Position numbers and translations under genes: made by a program | Shown: positions 37,333 through 46,223 of the stretch, piece after piece | Numbering within the stretch: the stretch's first letter is position 1 | Layout of the letters: each line of letters starts with the position of its first letter | NCBI RefSeq assembly: GCF_034009455.1 | Contig: NZ_CP125380.1 | Span: forward strand, 179,501-243,500 | Source: Pseudomonas sp. P5_109 | GTDB lineage: Bacteria; Pseudomonadota; Gammaproteobacteria; Pseudomonadales; Pseudomonadaceae | Length of the DNA stretch: 64,000 nt | Reading direction: 5' to 3' | The notes under the pieces: generated by a model | Told to the model about the DNA's origin: nothing | What the model saw: only the letters and a program-made list of their open reading frames with translations | Database searches by the model: none

Positions 37333-38443
37333 AGCCCAGTACCTCCACCTGTTGCGCCCATTGGGAGGCGCGTAGACACAACTCCTCGGCATCGAGGGAC
37401 GAGCCGGTCACCGCCAGCAGCAGTTGCCCAAGCGCATGGCCCTGAATCCGTTCCACGCCGCCTTGCAGCAGTCGCACTCGCCCACCCAGGGCGCTGAACA
37501 GTGCGGCCAGGTCCGGTTCGTCGCGTTGGCTACCGGTGAACTGCAAGCGCAGGACTACGGCTGCGTCGGAGGACGATGGCTGCGGCTGCAAACGGCTTTG
37601 CAGCTCTTTGGGCAATGCATGTTGCAACGGGGCCAGCAGTGTCTTGCTGACCTCGTGCTGCGGATTGCCGAACACTTCCCACACCGGCCCTTGCTCGACG
37701 ATGCGCCCGTGTTCCAGGACAACCACGCGATCACAGATCTCACGGATCACCGCCATCTCGTGGGTGATCAGCACAATGGTCAGGCCCAGGCGCTGATTGA
37801 TCTCGCGCAACAGGCCGAGTATCGACTGCGTGGTTTCGGGGTCCAGTGCCGAGGTGGCTTCGTCGCACAGCAGAATTTCCGGGTCATGCACCAGCGCCCG
37901 GGCAATGCCTACGCGCTGTTTCTGCCCGCCGGACAACTGCGCCGGATAAGCCTTGTGCTTGGCCTGCAAGCCGACCAGTTCCAGCAATTCGCGAACTTTT
38001 TGCTCGCGTTTTTCCTTGGGCACGCCAGCGACTTTCAAAGGCAACTCGACGTTCTGCCAAACGGTCTTGGCCGACATCAGGTTGAAGTGCTGGAAGATCA
38101 TGCCGATGCGCCGACGCAGCGCCACCAGGCGGTCCTCATCGAACTCGCCGATGTCCACTTGGTCGATCAGCACCCGACCGCTGCTCGGCTGTTCCAGGCG
38201 GTTGATGGTGCGGATCAGCGACGACTTGCCGGCGCCGCTGCGACCAATGATGCCGAACACTTCGCCGCGCTGGATCGCCAGGTCGATGCCATGCAATGCG
38301 GCCACCGGTCCTTGCTGGCCGTTGTAGGTTTTGCCCAGGCCGATGAAGCGCACGTGGGCATGCTTGAGTTCGGGATGCAGCTCAGTGCGCTCGGCGCTTT
38401 GCGGCTCTGGAATATCCAGTCGCCGTTGGATGGCGGCGGTCAT
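37322..38443 (-). CDS. metN: MetN-type ABC ATPase with C-terminal NIL domain
   Basis: 373 aa, start ATG 38443 with GGAAA upstream and 2 bp after the metQ stop. Walker [10 protein letters not shown] (67-75), signature [15 protein letters not shown], Walker [16 protein letters not shown] and H-loop [20 protein letters not shown] ligand-sensing domain (about 285-370, [22 protein letters not shown]) is present, which in E. coli MetN inhibits uptake when methionine is plentiful. The N-terminus has about 30 extra residues compared with E. coli MetN. Confidence 0.92.
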   Translation of the reverse strand: MTAAIQRRLDIPEPQSAERTELHPELKHAHVRFIGLGKTYNGQQGPVAALHGIDLAIQRGEVFGIIGRSGAGKSSLIRTINRLEQPSSGRVLIDQVDIGEFDEDRLVALRRRIGMIFQHFNLMSAKTVWQNVELPLKVAGVPKEKREQKVRELLELVGLQAKHKAYPAQLSGGQKQRVGIARALVHDPEILLCDEATSALDPETTQSILGLLREINQRLGLTIVLITHEMAVIREICDRVVVLEHGRIVEQGPVWEVFGNPQHEVSKTLLAPLQHALPKELQSRLQPQPSSSDAAVVLRLQFTGSQRDEPDLAALFSALGGRVRLLQGGVERIQGHALGQLLLAVTGSSLDAEELCLRASQWAQQVEVLGYVV

Positions 38444-38445
38444 GT

Positions 38446-39255
38446 TCAGCTTTCCCAACCGGCTTGGTAGAGCTTGCCGTGGGCTTTATCCAGCGCGGCG
38501 CGCACAGCGGGTGAGTGCTGGTAGATGTCGACGAACTTGATCAGGCGCGGGTCGGTTTTGCTCTTCGGCTGGATCACGAACTGGATCACGTACTCCTTGT
38601 GATCCAGGCCGTCGAACAGCAGCGCGGAACCGGCATCGAAGGTTTTCGACAAGCGGATGTAGGCCGGGTAACCCTGCACCAGATCGGCGTCGTCATAGGC
38701 GCGCACCAGTTGCACCGCTTCGACCTGGAGGATCTTGATTTTCTTCGGGTTGGCGATGATGTCTTCTTCGGTGGCCTTGTAGCCGACGCCCGGCTTGAGG
38801 GTGATCAGGCCGGCCTTGGCCAGCAGCTGCAGGCCGCGACCGCTGTTGATCGGGTCGTTGGCGATGGCCACGCTGGCGCCTTGCGGCAGTTCGTCGAAGC
38901 TTTTGTATTTCTTCGAGTAGAGGCCGACGTTGTTGATGATCCCCGGCGCGAACGGCACCAGGTCGAAACCGGACGCAGCCTTGGCGTTTTCCAGGAACGG
39001 GATGTGCTGGAAGTAGTTCACGTCGATGTCGCCGGCGGCGAGGCTGACGTTCGGCGCGATCCAGTCGGTGAACTCCACCAGTTCGACTTTCAGGCCTTGT
39101 TTGCCAGCTTCTTCAACCGCTGCTTCCAGGGGGATGGCGAAGGCGGCGGTGGTGCCGATTTTCAGGGGGGCGTCGGCGGCGAAGGTCATCGAGCTGAACA
39201 GGCCGAGGGCCAGGGCCAGTGCTTTGACTGGGTGAGAGAGGTAGTGCTTTTTCAT
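38446..39255 (-). CDS. MetQ/NlpA-family binding protein of the sfnB operon
   Basis: 269 aa, start ATG 39255. Signal peptide about residues 1-26 (SSMTFAADA) with no lipobox cysteine. Family motifs: [33 protein letters not shown] and [20 protein letters not shown]. The mature protein has neither Met nor Cys; the only internal Met is in the signal peptide. It pairs with the metN and metI genes downstream. Since two SfnB proteins and an FMN monooxygenase precede it, a sulfone, sulfonate or similar compound is a better guess than methionine. Confidence 0.88.
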   Translation of the reverse strand: MKKHYLSHPVKALALALGLFSSMTFAADAPLKIGTTAAFAIPLEAAVEEAGKQGLKVELVEFTDWIAPNVSLAAGDIDVNYFQHIPFLENAKAASGFDLVPFAPGIINNVGLYSKKYKSFDELPQGASVAIANDPINSGRGLQLLAKAGLITLKPGVGYKATEEDIIANPKKIKILQVEAVQLVRAYDDADLVQGYPAYIRLSKTFDAGSALLFDGLDHKEYVIQFVIQPKSKTDPRLIKFVDIYQHSPAVRAALDKAHGKLYQAGWES

Positions 39256-39305
39256 GATGAGTAATCCAGTCAGTGCATTAATTTTTTGGTGTCTGGTGGG
39301 GCCTC

Positions 39306-39370
39306 TTCGCGAGCAAGCCCGCTCCCACATTTGGAATGCATTCCCCTGTGGGAGCGGGCTTGCTCGCGAA
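39306..39370. repeat. REP pair inside the sfnB-metQNI operon
   Basis: TTCGCGAGCAAGCCCGCTCC at 39306 and its inverse ending at 39370, between the monooxygenase stop and the metQ start. Confidence 0.92.
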
Positions 39371-39374
39371 GCTT

Positions 39375-40733
39375 TTAGCGGCGGTAAGCCGAACCGGTAT
39401 GTTGCTCAGGCAAATGCGCTTCGCGCTGAAACAGCTTTTCGCGCAAGGTGCCGCTGTCGTACGCTGTCTTGTACGACCCGCGACGTTGCAACTCGGGGAT
39501 CACCAGCTCGATGAAATCCTCATAGCTTTCCGGCGTGACGATGCGGGTCAGGTTGAAGCCATCCAGCCCGGTTTCGGCTATCCAGGATTCCAGCTCATCG
39601 GCCACCTGTTCAGGTGAACCGACCACGGTGATGTAGCGACCGCCGAGGGCGTGTTGCTCCAGCAACTTGCGTCGGGTCCAGTCGTTGTTTTGCAGGTGCT
39701 TGGTGGCGGACTGGATCGCGTTGCTCTTCACGTACTGGATCGGTTCGTCGATTTCATATTGGGAAAAATCGATCCCAGTGGACGCCGAGAAATGCGCCAC
39801 GCCAGCTTCGGCACTGGCGTAGCTGAGGTATTCGGCGTGCTTGGCCCAGGCCAGCTCTTCGGTTGCGCCAACGATCACGTTCAAGCCCATGAACACCTTG
39901 ATGTCCTCGGGGTTGCGCCCGGCTTCGATGGCGCTGGCGCGCACCTTGTCCACCTGCACCTTGGTCGACGCCTTGGTCTGGCCACTGATGAACACGCACT
40001 CGGCATGTCGCCCGGCGAACAACAGGCCGCGATCCGAGCTGCCGGCCTGGAACAGCACCGGCGTGCGCTGCGGCGAGGGTTCACTTAGGTGATAGCCCTC
40101 GACTTGATAGAACTCGCCCTTGTGCTCGACCTTGTGCACTTTCTCAGGCTGCGCGTAGATCCGCTGCTGAGGATCGTTCAACACCGCGCCGTTTTCCCAG
40201 CTGCCTTCCAAAAGTTTGTAGAGCACCTCCAGGTACTCGTCGGCCTGGTCGTAGCGCCGGTCATGTTCGACCTGTTCGTTCAGGCCCATGGCCTTGGCGG
40301 CGCTGTCGAGATAGCCGGTGACGATGTTCCAGCCGACCCGGCCACGGCTCAGGTGATCCAGGGTCGACAGGCGTCGGGCGAACAGGTACGGCGCCTCGTA
40401 GGTGAGGTTGGCGGTCAGGCCGAAACCGAGGTTTTTCGTCACCGCAGCCATCGCGGATACCAGTAGAAGCGGATCATTGACCGGCAACTGGATCGACTCT
40501 TTCAACGGCACGTCCACCGAGTTCTGGTAGACGTCGTAGACCCCGACGATGTCGGCGATGAACAGGCCGTCGAACAGCCCGCGCTCCAGCAACTGCGCCA
40601 GTTCGGTCCAGTATTCGATTGTGTTGTAGCGCGTTGACGTGTCGCGCGGGTGCGTCCACAAGCCATGGTTGATGTGCCCGATGCAGTTCATGTTGAAGGC
40701 ATTGAGCAGGATTTTCTTTTTCGCGGCGGTCAT
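39375..40733 (-). CDS. FMN-dependent LLM monooxygenase (NtaA/SnaA/DszA family)
   Basis: 452 aa, start ATG 40733 overlapping the preceding stop by one base (TGATG). N-terminus ILLNAFNMNCIGHINHGLW and GLTANLTYEAPYLFARRLSTLDHLSRGRVGWNIVTGY are typical of the flavin-reductase-dependent NtaA/SnaA/DszA branch of bacterial luciferase-like enzymes. Members oxidise dibenzothiophene sulfone, dimethylsulfide or nitrilotriacetate with reduced FMN and oxygen. Placement with SfnB genes and an importer suggests it cleaves a C-S bond for sulfur supply. The flavin reductase is not in this window. It contains several Met and Cys. Confidence 0.88.
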   Translation of the reverse strand: MTAAKKKILLNAFNMNCIGHINHGLWTHPRDTSTRYNTIEYWTELAQLLERGLFDGLFIADIVGVYDVYQNSVDVPLKESIQLPVNDPLLLVSAMAAVTKNLGFGLTANLTYEAPYLFARRLSTLDHLSRGRVGWNIVTGYLDSAAKAMGLNEQVEHDRRYDQADEYLEVLYKLLEGSWENGAVLNDPQQRIYAQPEKVHKVEHKGEFYQVEGYHLSEPSPQRTPVLFQAGSSDRGLLFAGRHAECVFISGQTKASTKVQVDKVRASAIEAGRNPEDIKVFMGLNVIVGATEELAWAKHAEYLSYASAEAGVAHFSASTGIDFSQYEIDEPIQYVKSNAIQSATKHLQNNDWTRRKLLEQHALGGRYITVVGSPEQVADELESWIAETGLDGFNLTRIVTPESYEDFIELVIPELQRRGSYKTAYDSGTLREKLFQREAHLPEQHTGSAYRR

Positions 40734-41926
40734 CAAATGGTCCCCCGCAGTGGCGGGTTTTCATCGTTGAGGTAGTAATTGCCGACGGCGTGGTACTTCC
40801 AGCGCACCGGGTCGTGCAGGGTATGCACCCGGGCGTTGCGCCAGTGGCGGTCGAGGCCGTGTTCGATCAAGGTCGCCTGGCTTCCGGCCAGTTCGAACAG
40901 CGTGCTGCCGGCGGCCAGGGAAATTTCGGTGCTCAGGGCGCGGGCTTCGGCGACGGCAATCGATGCGGCCGCGACGGTCTCGGCATTCGTCTCGGCCTGG
41001 GCCTTGTCGAGGTACTCACCGGCCCGATCCAGAAGCGCTTCGGCGGCGTGCAGGCGAATGCTCAGGTGGCCGAAGCTCTTGAGGGTCAGTGGGTCGTCCG
41101 TGGCCTTTTCGTGGGTGGCGTCGATCCACGGCCGGGTTTTCGTGCGCACGAAGTGCAGCGCATCTTCATAGGCGGCGCGGGCGATACCGGTGTCGATGGC
41201 GGCATGGAGAATCTGCGCCAGCGGGCCGACCGGGGTCGGACGCTCGAAGGCACTTTGAAAGGGGATGACATCCTCGGCCGCGACGTAGACGTCTTCGAAC
41301 ACTACCGAACCGCTGCCGGTGGTGCGCTGACCGAAGCCGCTCCAGTCGTCGATCACGCTCAGGCCCTTGCTGTCGCGCGGCACGAACGCCAGTTGCTGCA
41401 CGCCATTTTCATCCACCACCGAGGTGGGAATGCGCTGGGCATAGATCGCGCCCGTGGCGTAGAACTTGCGACCGTTGATGCGATAGCCGCTGCCGTCGCG
41501 AGTCAGGCTGGTGACGCGATCGTGTGCGGTTTTGGTGCCGAGTTCGGCGAGGGCATTACCGAAGCGCTGGCCGGCCAGTACTTCGCCATAAAGACGTTTT
41601 TTCTGCTCGTGTGAGCCGTTCACGCGCAGCACTTCGAGGGCGTAGAAATGGTTCTGGGGGATCTGCCCGAGCGAGCCGTCGGCTTGAGCGATCAAGGCGA
41701 TGACCTTGGCCAAAGTGACGTTGGAAACACCAGCGCCGCCGTATTCTTTCGGCACACTGATGCCCCACAGGCCCGAGCGGGAAAACACTTCCAGTTCCGG
41801 GTGCGGCAAACGGCGCTCGCGGTCGCGCAGGGCGCTGTCGCGTTTGAAGTCTTCGGCCAGGTCGCTGGCAATGATCAGGGCTTGCTCATCGCTGGTAATG
41901 ACCGCGACGGGGTGAGAAATGCTCAT
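40733..41926 (-). CDS. SfnB-family acyl-CoA dehydrogenase-like flavoprotein (second copy)
   Basis: 397 aa, GGAGA before ATG 41926. Acyl-CoA dehydrogenase fold: N-terminal helices with SGLWGISVPKEYGGAGVSN, middle strands with NGRKFYATGAIYAQR and DDWSGFGQRTTGSGSVVF, C-terminal helices ending LDRHWRNARVHTLHDPVRWKY, the flavin hydroxylase-like ending shared with DszC. SfnB of P. putida is linked to dimethyl sulfone use. It contains no Cys and no Met after the initiator in 397 residues. It is a tandem paralogue of the gene upstream. A flavin-dependent oxygenase acting on an organosulfur substrate is likely. Confidence 0.9.
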   Translation of the reverse strand: MSISHPVAVITSDEQALIIASDLAEDFKRDSALRDRERRLPHPELEVFSRSGLWGISVPKEYGGAGVSNVTLAKVIALIAQADGSLGQIPQNHFYALEVLRVNGSHEQKKRLYGEVLAGQRFGNALAELGTKTAHDRVTSLTRDGSGYRINGRKFYATGAIYAQRIPTSVVDENGVQQLAFVPRDSKGLSVIDDWSGFGQRTTGSGSVVFEDVYVAAEDVIPFQSAFERPTPVGPLAQILHAAIDTGIARAAYEDALHFVRTKTRPWIDATHEKATDDPLTLKSFGHLSIRLHAAEALLDRAGEYLDKAQAETNAETVAAASIAVAEARALSTEISLAAGSTLFELAGSQATLIEHGLDRHWRNARVHTLHDPVRWKYHAVGNYYLNDENPPLRGTI

Positions 41927-41949
41927 ATGCTTCTCCAGATGTCTGGTCG

Positions 41950-43182
41950 TTAAATCCAGGAATGGCGATTAGGCAGCGTGCCGTTGAGGCGATAGGCGCC
42001 GATGGCGTGGTACTTCCAGCGCACCGGATCGTGCAGGGTGTGCACCCGTGCGTTGCGCCAGTGGCGGTCGAGGTTGAATTCAGCGAGGGTCGCGCGGCTG
42101 CCGGCCAGTTCGAAGAGCTTTTCGCTGGCCTGCAACGAAATCTCTGTGGTCAGTACTTTGGCTTCGGCGACGGCAATCGAGGCACGGGCGGCCGACTCGG
42201 CGGTGAGCGGCGCGGCATTGACCTGATCGAGCACCTGCCCGGCCTTGCGCAGCAACGCTTCGGCGGCGTGCAATTCGATTTTCAGCTTGCCGATGTCGGC
42301 GATCACGTACAGGTCATCGCTGGCCCGTTCGACATTGGCGTCGATCCATGGACGGGCGCGGGTTTTCACGAAATCGATGGCGTCGTCGATGGCGCCTCGG
42401 GCGATACCGGCGTCGATGGCCGCTTGAATCAGCTGGGAGACGGCACCCTGGATGTTCGGCGTGTCGTTGATCTTCCAGTTATCCACAACCAGTTCGGAGT
42501 CGACCTGCACGTTGTTGAGCAAAATCGTGCCGCTGGCGGTGGTGCGCTGACCAAAGCCGGACCAGTCGTCGACAATGCGCAATCCCGGCGTGCCGCGACG
42601 GATGAATGCCAGCACTTGCTTGCCGTCGTCGTTCAATGCTTTGACCGCGACCCAATGGGCGAACAGTGCACCGGTAGAATAGAACTTCTGGCCGTTGAGG
42701 ACGCCGTCAGCGGTGATGCGCGCCTTCAGTTCCAGGGTGTTTTTGGTGCCGCGTTCCGGTCCGGCATTGCCGATGCGCCAGCCCTCGAGGACGCTTTTGA
42801 ACAGTTGTCTTTTCTGCGCTTCGGTGGCGCTGCCGAGTATCAGGTTGAGAATGCCGAACTGGTTTTGCGGGATCTGCCCGAGTGCCGGGTCGGCGGCGGA
42901 AATGATCGCGAAGACCTCGGCCAGGGTGACGAACGAAACCTGCGGGCCACCGTACTCGCGGGGAATGGAAATGCTGCCCAGGCCGCTGCGGGTGAACTGT
43001 TCGATTTCAGACCAGGGGAGCTTGCGCTGCCGGTCGCGTTTGCCCGCTTGCAGGCGCGCGACTTGCGCCAGTTCGTGGGCCGCCGTGATGGCTTGGGCAT
43101 CGTTGCTCAAGACTTGTGCGGGCAACAACAACGGGGCGATGTCCAGGTCACTCTGGACGATTGCATCTGCCAGACTGGACAT
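41950..43182 (-). CDS. SfnB-family acyl-CoA dehydrogenase-like flavoprotein (first copy)
   Basis: 410 aa, AAGGAG before ATG 43182. Same fold and motifs as the next gene (SISIPREYGGPQVSF, NGQKFYSTGALFAHW, DDWSGFGQRTTASGTILL, HTLHDPVRWKYHA), so the pair arose by duplication, but they have diverged widely. It too has no Cys and no Met after the initiator. Its ATG overlaps the stop of a 22-aa ORF. It leads the structural genes of the sfnB-sfnB-monooxygenase-metQNI operon. Each copy may serve a different oxidation step, as DszC and DszA do. Confidence 0.9.
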   Translation of the reverse strand: MSSLADAIVQSDLDIAPLLLPAQVLSNDAQAITAAHELAQVARLQAGKRDRQRKLPWSEIEQFTRSGLGSISIPREYGGPQVSFVTLAEVFAIISAADPALGQIPQNQFGILNLILGSATEAQKRQLFKSVLEGWRIGNAGPERGTKNTLELKARITADGVLNGQKFYSTGALFAHWVAVKALNDDGKQVLAFIRRGTPGLRIVDDWSGFGQRTTASGTILLNNVQVDSELVVDNWKINDTPNIQGAVSQLIQAAIDAGIARGAIDDAIDFVKTRARPWIDANVERASDDLYVIADIGKLKIELHAAEALLRKAGQVLDQVNAAPLTAESAARASIAVAEAKVLTTEISLQASEKLFELAGSRATLAEFNLDRHWRNARVHTLHDPVRWKYHAIGAYRLNGTLPNRHSWI

Positions 43183-43250
43183 CAGTGCCGCTCCTTGGCT
43201 GCACGCAATGCCCTGGCGATCTGCACTGGGGTGATTGTGTTCCGGACCAT
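43182..43250 (-). CDS. 22-aa upstream ORF coupled to the first SfnB gene
   Basis: ATG 43250 follows GAGG at about 5 bases; the frame MVRNTITPVQIARALRAA continues four more codons to a TGA that overlaps the SfnB ATG (TGATG). The peptide is basic, has no Cys and no internal Met. The coupling and ribosome site suggest translation, perhaps as a leader that controls entry of ribosomes to SfnB. I know of no family for it. It could be chance. Confidence 0.4.
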   Translation of the reverse strand: MVRNTITPVQIARALRAAKERH

Positions 43251-43365
43251 ACCTACCTCACATCTCATGGAAGCGCCGCTTGTGGCCGCGCAGGAAAACA
43301 AGAATGTCCGGTGGTCCGGTGCATATACCCTAAACGTGTATAAAAAATTTATGAACTAACTTTTA

Positions 43366-43373
43366 GGAATATG
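43366..43373 (-). promoter_or_regulatory. CATATTCC element upstream of the sfnB operon
   Basis: On the minus strand CATATTCC is followed by TTCATAAA 11 bases later, about 118 bp before the 22-aa ORF. The same pair of words occurs upstream of tcyJ and of the orphan metQ. The rest of 43251-43409 is AT-rich promoter-like sequence. Confidence 0.4.
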
Positions 43374-43409
43374 TATAGAAGGGTGTTCTCGGGGGGGAAC
43401 GCAATCCCT

Positions 43410-43539
43410 GTGGCGAGGGGGCTTGCCCCCGTTGGGGTGCGCAGCGCCCCCCATTTCTGCCACCGCGTTGTTTCAGATGAACCACGGTTACAGAATTTAC
43501 GACTGCTGCGCAGCCGAACGGGGGCAAGCCCCCTCGCCC
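43410..43539. repeat. REPIN, gcgaggg type, one arm slightly decayed
   Basis: GTGGCGAGGGGGCTTGCCCC at 43410; the inverse arm ends CTCGCCCA rather than CTCGCCAC near 43539. Confidence 0.88.
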
Positions 43540-43550
43540 AGAAGCGGTGC

Positions 43551-44315
43551 TCATTGCTTGCGCGATTCAGCCGCTTTGAGACACTGCTTCGGGGGGACTC
43601 TCAGATAAGGATTGGCACATCCGATCTTCAGCGTACGGGCCGGTGCCCAGCGGGAGTTGTTGCCCACCCTGTCGAGAATGCAGTACGTCACTTCCAGCCG
43701 CAGGTCTTCGCCGGCTTCAAGAATGATGGCCGGTGGTATCCAGACCTGGATCGGCTGGCCCACATCGGCGGACTTGAGCCGTGGCAGATCCATGCGCACA
43801 TCCCCCCAACGCAGGGTGATTTCGTCGTCGACGGCCATGTTCAGGTACGGCTCGATGGTCAAGGGAACGCCGCGTTTGATCTGATTCGGATTCACCCCAT
43901 GACGGCGAATCGCGTCGGGTAAACCCACGGGTGCCAGGCACTGGTTTTCATCGCCGCATAGCGCGGAGGGTTGGCCGCCGGGACAGTCGAGTTTGATCTG
44001 CACGTTGCGGCTGGCCGATATCGCCGGACCCAGGCCAACCTGCATGACCCGGTAGTGAATGCGCGAAGTCCCGTTAGCGACAAAACTTTCAGGCACACGC
44101 AGTTGTACCGATTGCCCGACATCATTGGCCGTCAGCACGCGCGAGGCCACGTAGCAGTTGTCCCAGAACAGTTCGATCAGGTCACCGGTGTCCATCGTGG
44201 GGTAGGGCGCCACGTCGATCAGCAGGTGCGCCGCGCAAGTGACGTTGATGCCGGTCTTGTTGGATTGCGCCAGGGTCGGGGCTGCAAGCCCGGATTTGTT
44301 CGGGGTGCTGTTCAT
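43551..44315 (-). CDS. Hypothetical protein with two tandem beta-sandwich-like repeats
   Basis: 254 aa, AAGGAG before ATG 44315. I do not recognise a named family. Two repeats of about 85 residues are visible: GDLIELFWDNCYVASRVLTA then NDVGQSVQLRVPE near residues 44-75, and DDEITLRWGDVRMDLPRLKS then ADVGQPIQVWIPP near 160-195. Each ends in a strand with a cysteine (VQIKLDC, LKIGC). The pattern resembles the Ig-like repeats of large Pseudomonas surface proteins, but no signal peptide is present. Seven or so cysteines suggest metal binding or disulfides. A perfect 11-bp inverted repeat lies about 70-100 bp upstream. Confidence 0.7.
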   Translation of the reverse strand: MNSTPNKSGLAAPTLAQSNKTGINVTCAAHLLIDVAPYPTMDTGDLIELFWDNCYVASRVLTANDVGQSVQLRVPESFVANGTSRIHYRVMQVGLGPAISASRNVQIKLDCPGGQPSALCGDENQCLAPVGLPDAIRRHGVNPNQIKRGVPLTIEPYLNMAVDDEITLRWGDVRMDLPRLKSADVGQPIQVWIPPAIILEAGEDLRLEVTYCILDRVGNNSRWAPARTLKIGCANPYLRVPPKQCLKAAESRKQ

Positions 44316-44383
44316 GAAGTCTCCTTGAAGTCTTGCAACGAAGTCCGTTTCTGGAATATCAAAAACTAAATTCGAACAGAAAA

Positions 44384-44418
44384 TTCAATCATTAGTTTGA
44401 GTTGAAATAATGATTGAA
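44384..44418. promoter_or_regulatory. Perfect 11-bp inverted repeat upstream of the tandem-repeat gene
   Basis: TTCAATCATTA (44384-44394) and TAATGATTGAA (44408-44418), 13 bases apart. There is no T run, so an operator is more likely than a terminator. The remaining 380 bases to the tcyN stop at 44798 are AT-richer than the surroundings and I see no gene or repeat in them. Confidence 0.5.
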
Positions 44419-44797
44419 GCGTGATGAATGTCGCTGGTTGGAGACTAGATAAGAGTTAAGGAGATCAAGTGTCAACAGGATTTGTTAGTTGTGGGTGGTG
44501 TGTTGTGCTATTCAGAAAGTTCCTACGGCTTCAAGTAAGTAAACCATGCCTGCTTGTCGACTTTATCTGCTCAAAGCCGAGTGATACTGGCTGGTTTGCG
44601 CAAGTCTTCGGCTCCGCTCTGCGACGGATGATCTGATTCGATTAGCGCTGTTTAATTGTTGTGATGCATATATATGTAGCGCGCGTGCGTACAAGATAGG
44701 CATGTCGAACGGAAAAATTTAGTTTGGTACTAATGAGGGGTGTTTTGATGGTGGGGTAACTTCCATCCTTGGAAGTTTGCCGTTGTTGCGCAGGTTG

Positions 44798-45553
44798 TTA
44801 GTTATGAGCGTTATTCAGGAATTTGCTCAGGAACTGTTTGGTCCGTTCTTCTTTCGGGTTGGCAAACAACGCCTTCGCTTCGCCTTGCTCGACGATCACG
44901 CCTTTGTCGAAAAACACCACCCGGTTGGCCACGTCCCGGGCAAAACCCATTTCGTGGGTGACGATCACCATGGTGCGCTTCTCTTCGGCCAGGCCGCGAA
45001 TGGTCGCCAGCACCTCACCCACCAACTCCGGGTCGAGGGCCGAGGTTGGTTCGTCGAACAGGATCACTTCCGGTTCCATCGCCAGCGCCCGGGCAATCGC
45101 CACGCGCTGTTGCTGGCCTCCGGAGAGGCGACGTGGGTAAGCATCCTCCTTGCCTGCCAGGCCAACCTTGGCCAAGAGCTTTTTACCCAAGGCAACGGCG
45201 TCGGCGTGTGGAGTCTTCTTGACCACGATCGGGCCTTCGATGACGTTTTCCAGCGCCGTGCGATGGGGGAACAGGTTGAAGTTCTGGAAGACGAAACCCA
45301 CATGCTGGCGCAAACGGCGCACCAGGCTCTGTTGCTGGTTCAGGGGGCGGCTGGTATCGATTTCGATATCGCCGACCTTGATCCGGCCGCTGGTGGGTTC
45401 TTCCAGGAAATTCAGGCAACGCAGGAAGGTGGTCTTGCCCGAACCGCTGGGGCCGATGATCGCCACCACCTCGCCTTCCTTGACCTCAAGATCGATGCCG
45501 TTGAGCACGACTTGACCCTTGAACTGCTTTGTCAGTTTTTCCACGACAATCAT
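44798..45553 (-). CDS. tcyN: L-cystine ABC transporter ATPase TcyN (YecC type)
   Basis: 251 aa. Walker [10 protein letters not shown] (34-42), signature [15 protein letters not shown], Walker [16 protein letters not shown] and H-loop [16 protein letters not shown] are those of polar amino acid importers. Downstream of tcyJ and tcyL by 4 bp. With them it imports cystine and probably related diamino acids; the neighbouring D-cysteine desulfhydrase gene, as in E. coli fliY-dcyD-yecSC, supports this. Confidence 0.92.
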   Translation of the reverse strand: MIVVEKLTKQFKGQVVLNGIDLEVKEGEVVAIIGPSGSGKTTFLRCLNFLEEPTSGRIKVGDIEIDTSRPLNQQQSLVRRLRQHVGFVFQNFNLFPHRTALENVIEGPIVVKKTPHADAVALGKKLLAKVGLAGKEDAYPRRLSGGQQQRVAIARALAMEPEVILFDEPTSALDPELVGEVLATIRGLAEEKRTMVIVTHEMGFARDVANRVVFFDKGVIVEQGEAKALFANPKEERTKQFLSKFLNNAHN

Positions 45554-45557
45554 TGGG

Positions 45558-46223
45558 TCAGGACTCCTGGTCGTGCCGATTGACCCGCGCTTCCAGCTGG
45601 TTCTGCAGGTGCGACAGCACCGTGGCCAGGATCCAGTAGATCAGTGCGGCGGCAAGATACATGGTGAAGATTTCGAAGGTTCGTGCGGTGATCAATTGCG
45701 CCTGGCGGAACAGTTCCGGCACCTGGATGGTGGCGGCCAGCGCGGTGTCCTTGACCAGTGAAATGAAGCTGTTGCCCAGCGGCGGCAATGCGGTGCGCAT
45801 CGCCTGCGGCAGGATGGCCCGGCGCAGGGTTTGCGCGCGGGTCATGCCGATACTGGCAGCGGCTTCCCACTGGCCGCGCTCGATGGAACTGATCGCGGCA
45901 CGCAGGATTTCACAGGCATAGGCGGCCATGTTCAGCGAGAAGCCGATCAAGGCCGCCGGCAGCGGATCAAGTTCCAGACCCAATTGCGGCAAGCCGTAAT
46001 AGATCACGAACAGTTGCACCAGCAACGGCGTGCCGCGAAAGAACGACACGTAGATGCGGGCGATCCAGCTCACCAGTTTGAAGCGCGACAGGCGCATCAG
46101 CGCCAGGCCGAACCCCATCACCAGGCCGAAGAACATCCCGCCCAGGCTGAGGATCACCGTGTAGTACGCGCCCTTGAGCAGAAAGGGCGCGGAGTCCAGC
46201 GCGAGTTGAAAAGCTTCTTCCAT
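45558..46223 (-). CDS. tcyL: L-cystine ABC transporter permease TcyL (YecS type)
   Basis: 221 aa of the His/Glu/Gln permease family. N-terminal signature [27 protein letters not shown], then [20 protein letters not shown], and EAA loop [20 protein letters not shown] near residue 140. Five membrane helices. The ATG overlaps the tcyJ stop (TAATG), so translation is coupled. Confidence 0.93.
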   Translation of the reverse strand: MEEAFQLALDSAPFLLKGAYYTVILSLGGMFFGLVMGFGLALMRLSRFKLVSWIARIYVSFFRGTPLLVQLFVIYYGLPQLGLELDPLPAALIGFSLNMAAYACEILRAAISSIERGQWEAAASIGMTRAQTLRRAILPQAMRTALPPLGNSFISLVKDTALAATIQVPELFRQAQLITARTFEIFTMYLAAALIYWILATVLSHLQNQLEARVNRHDQES

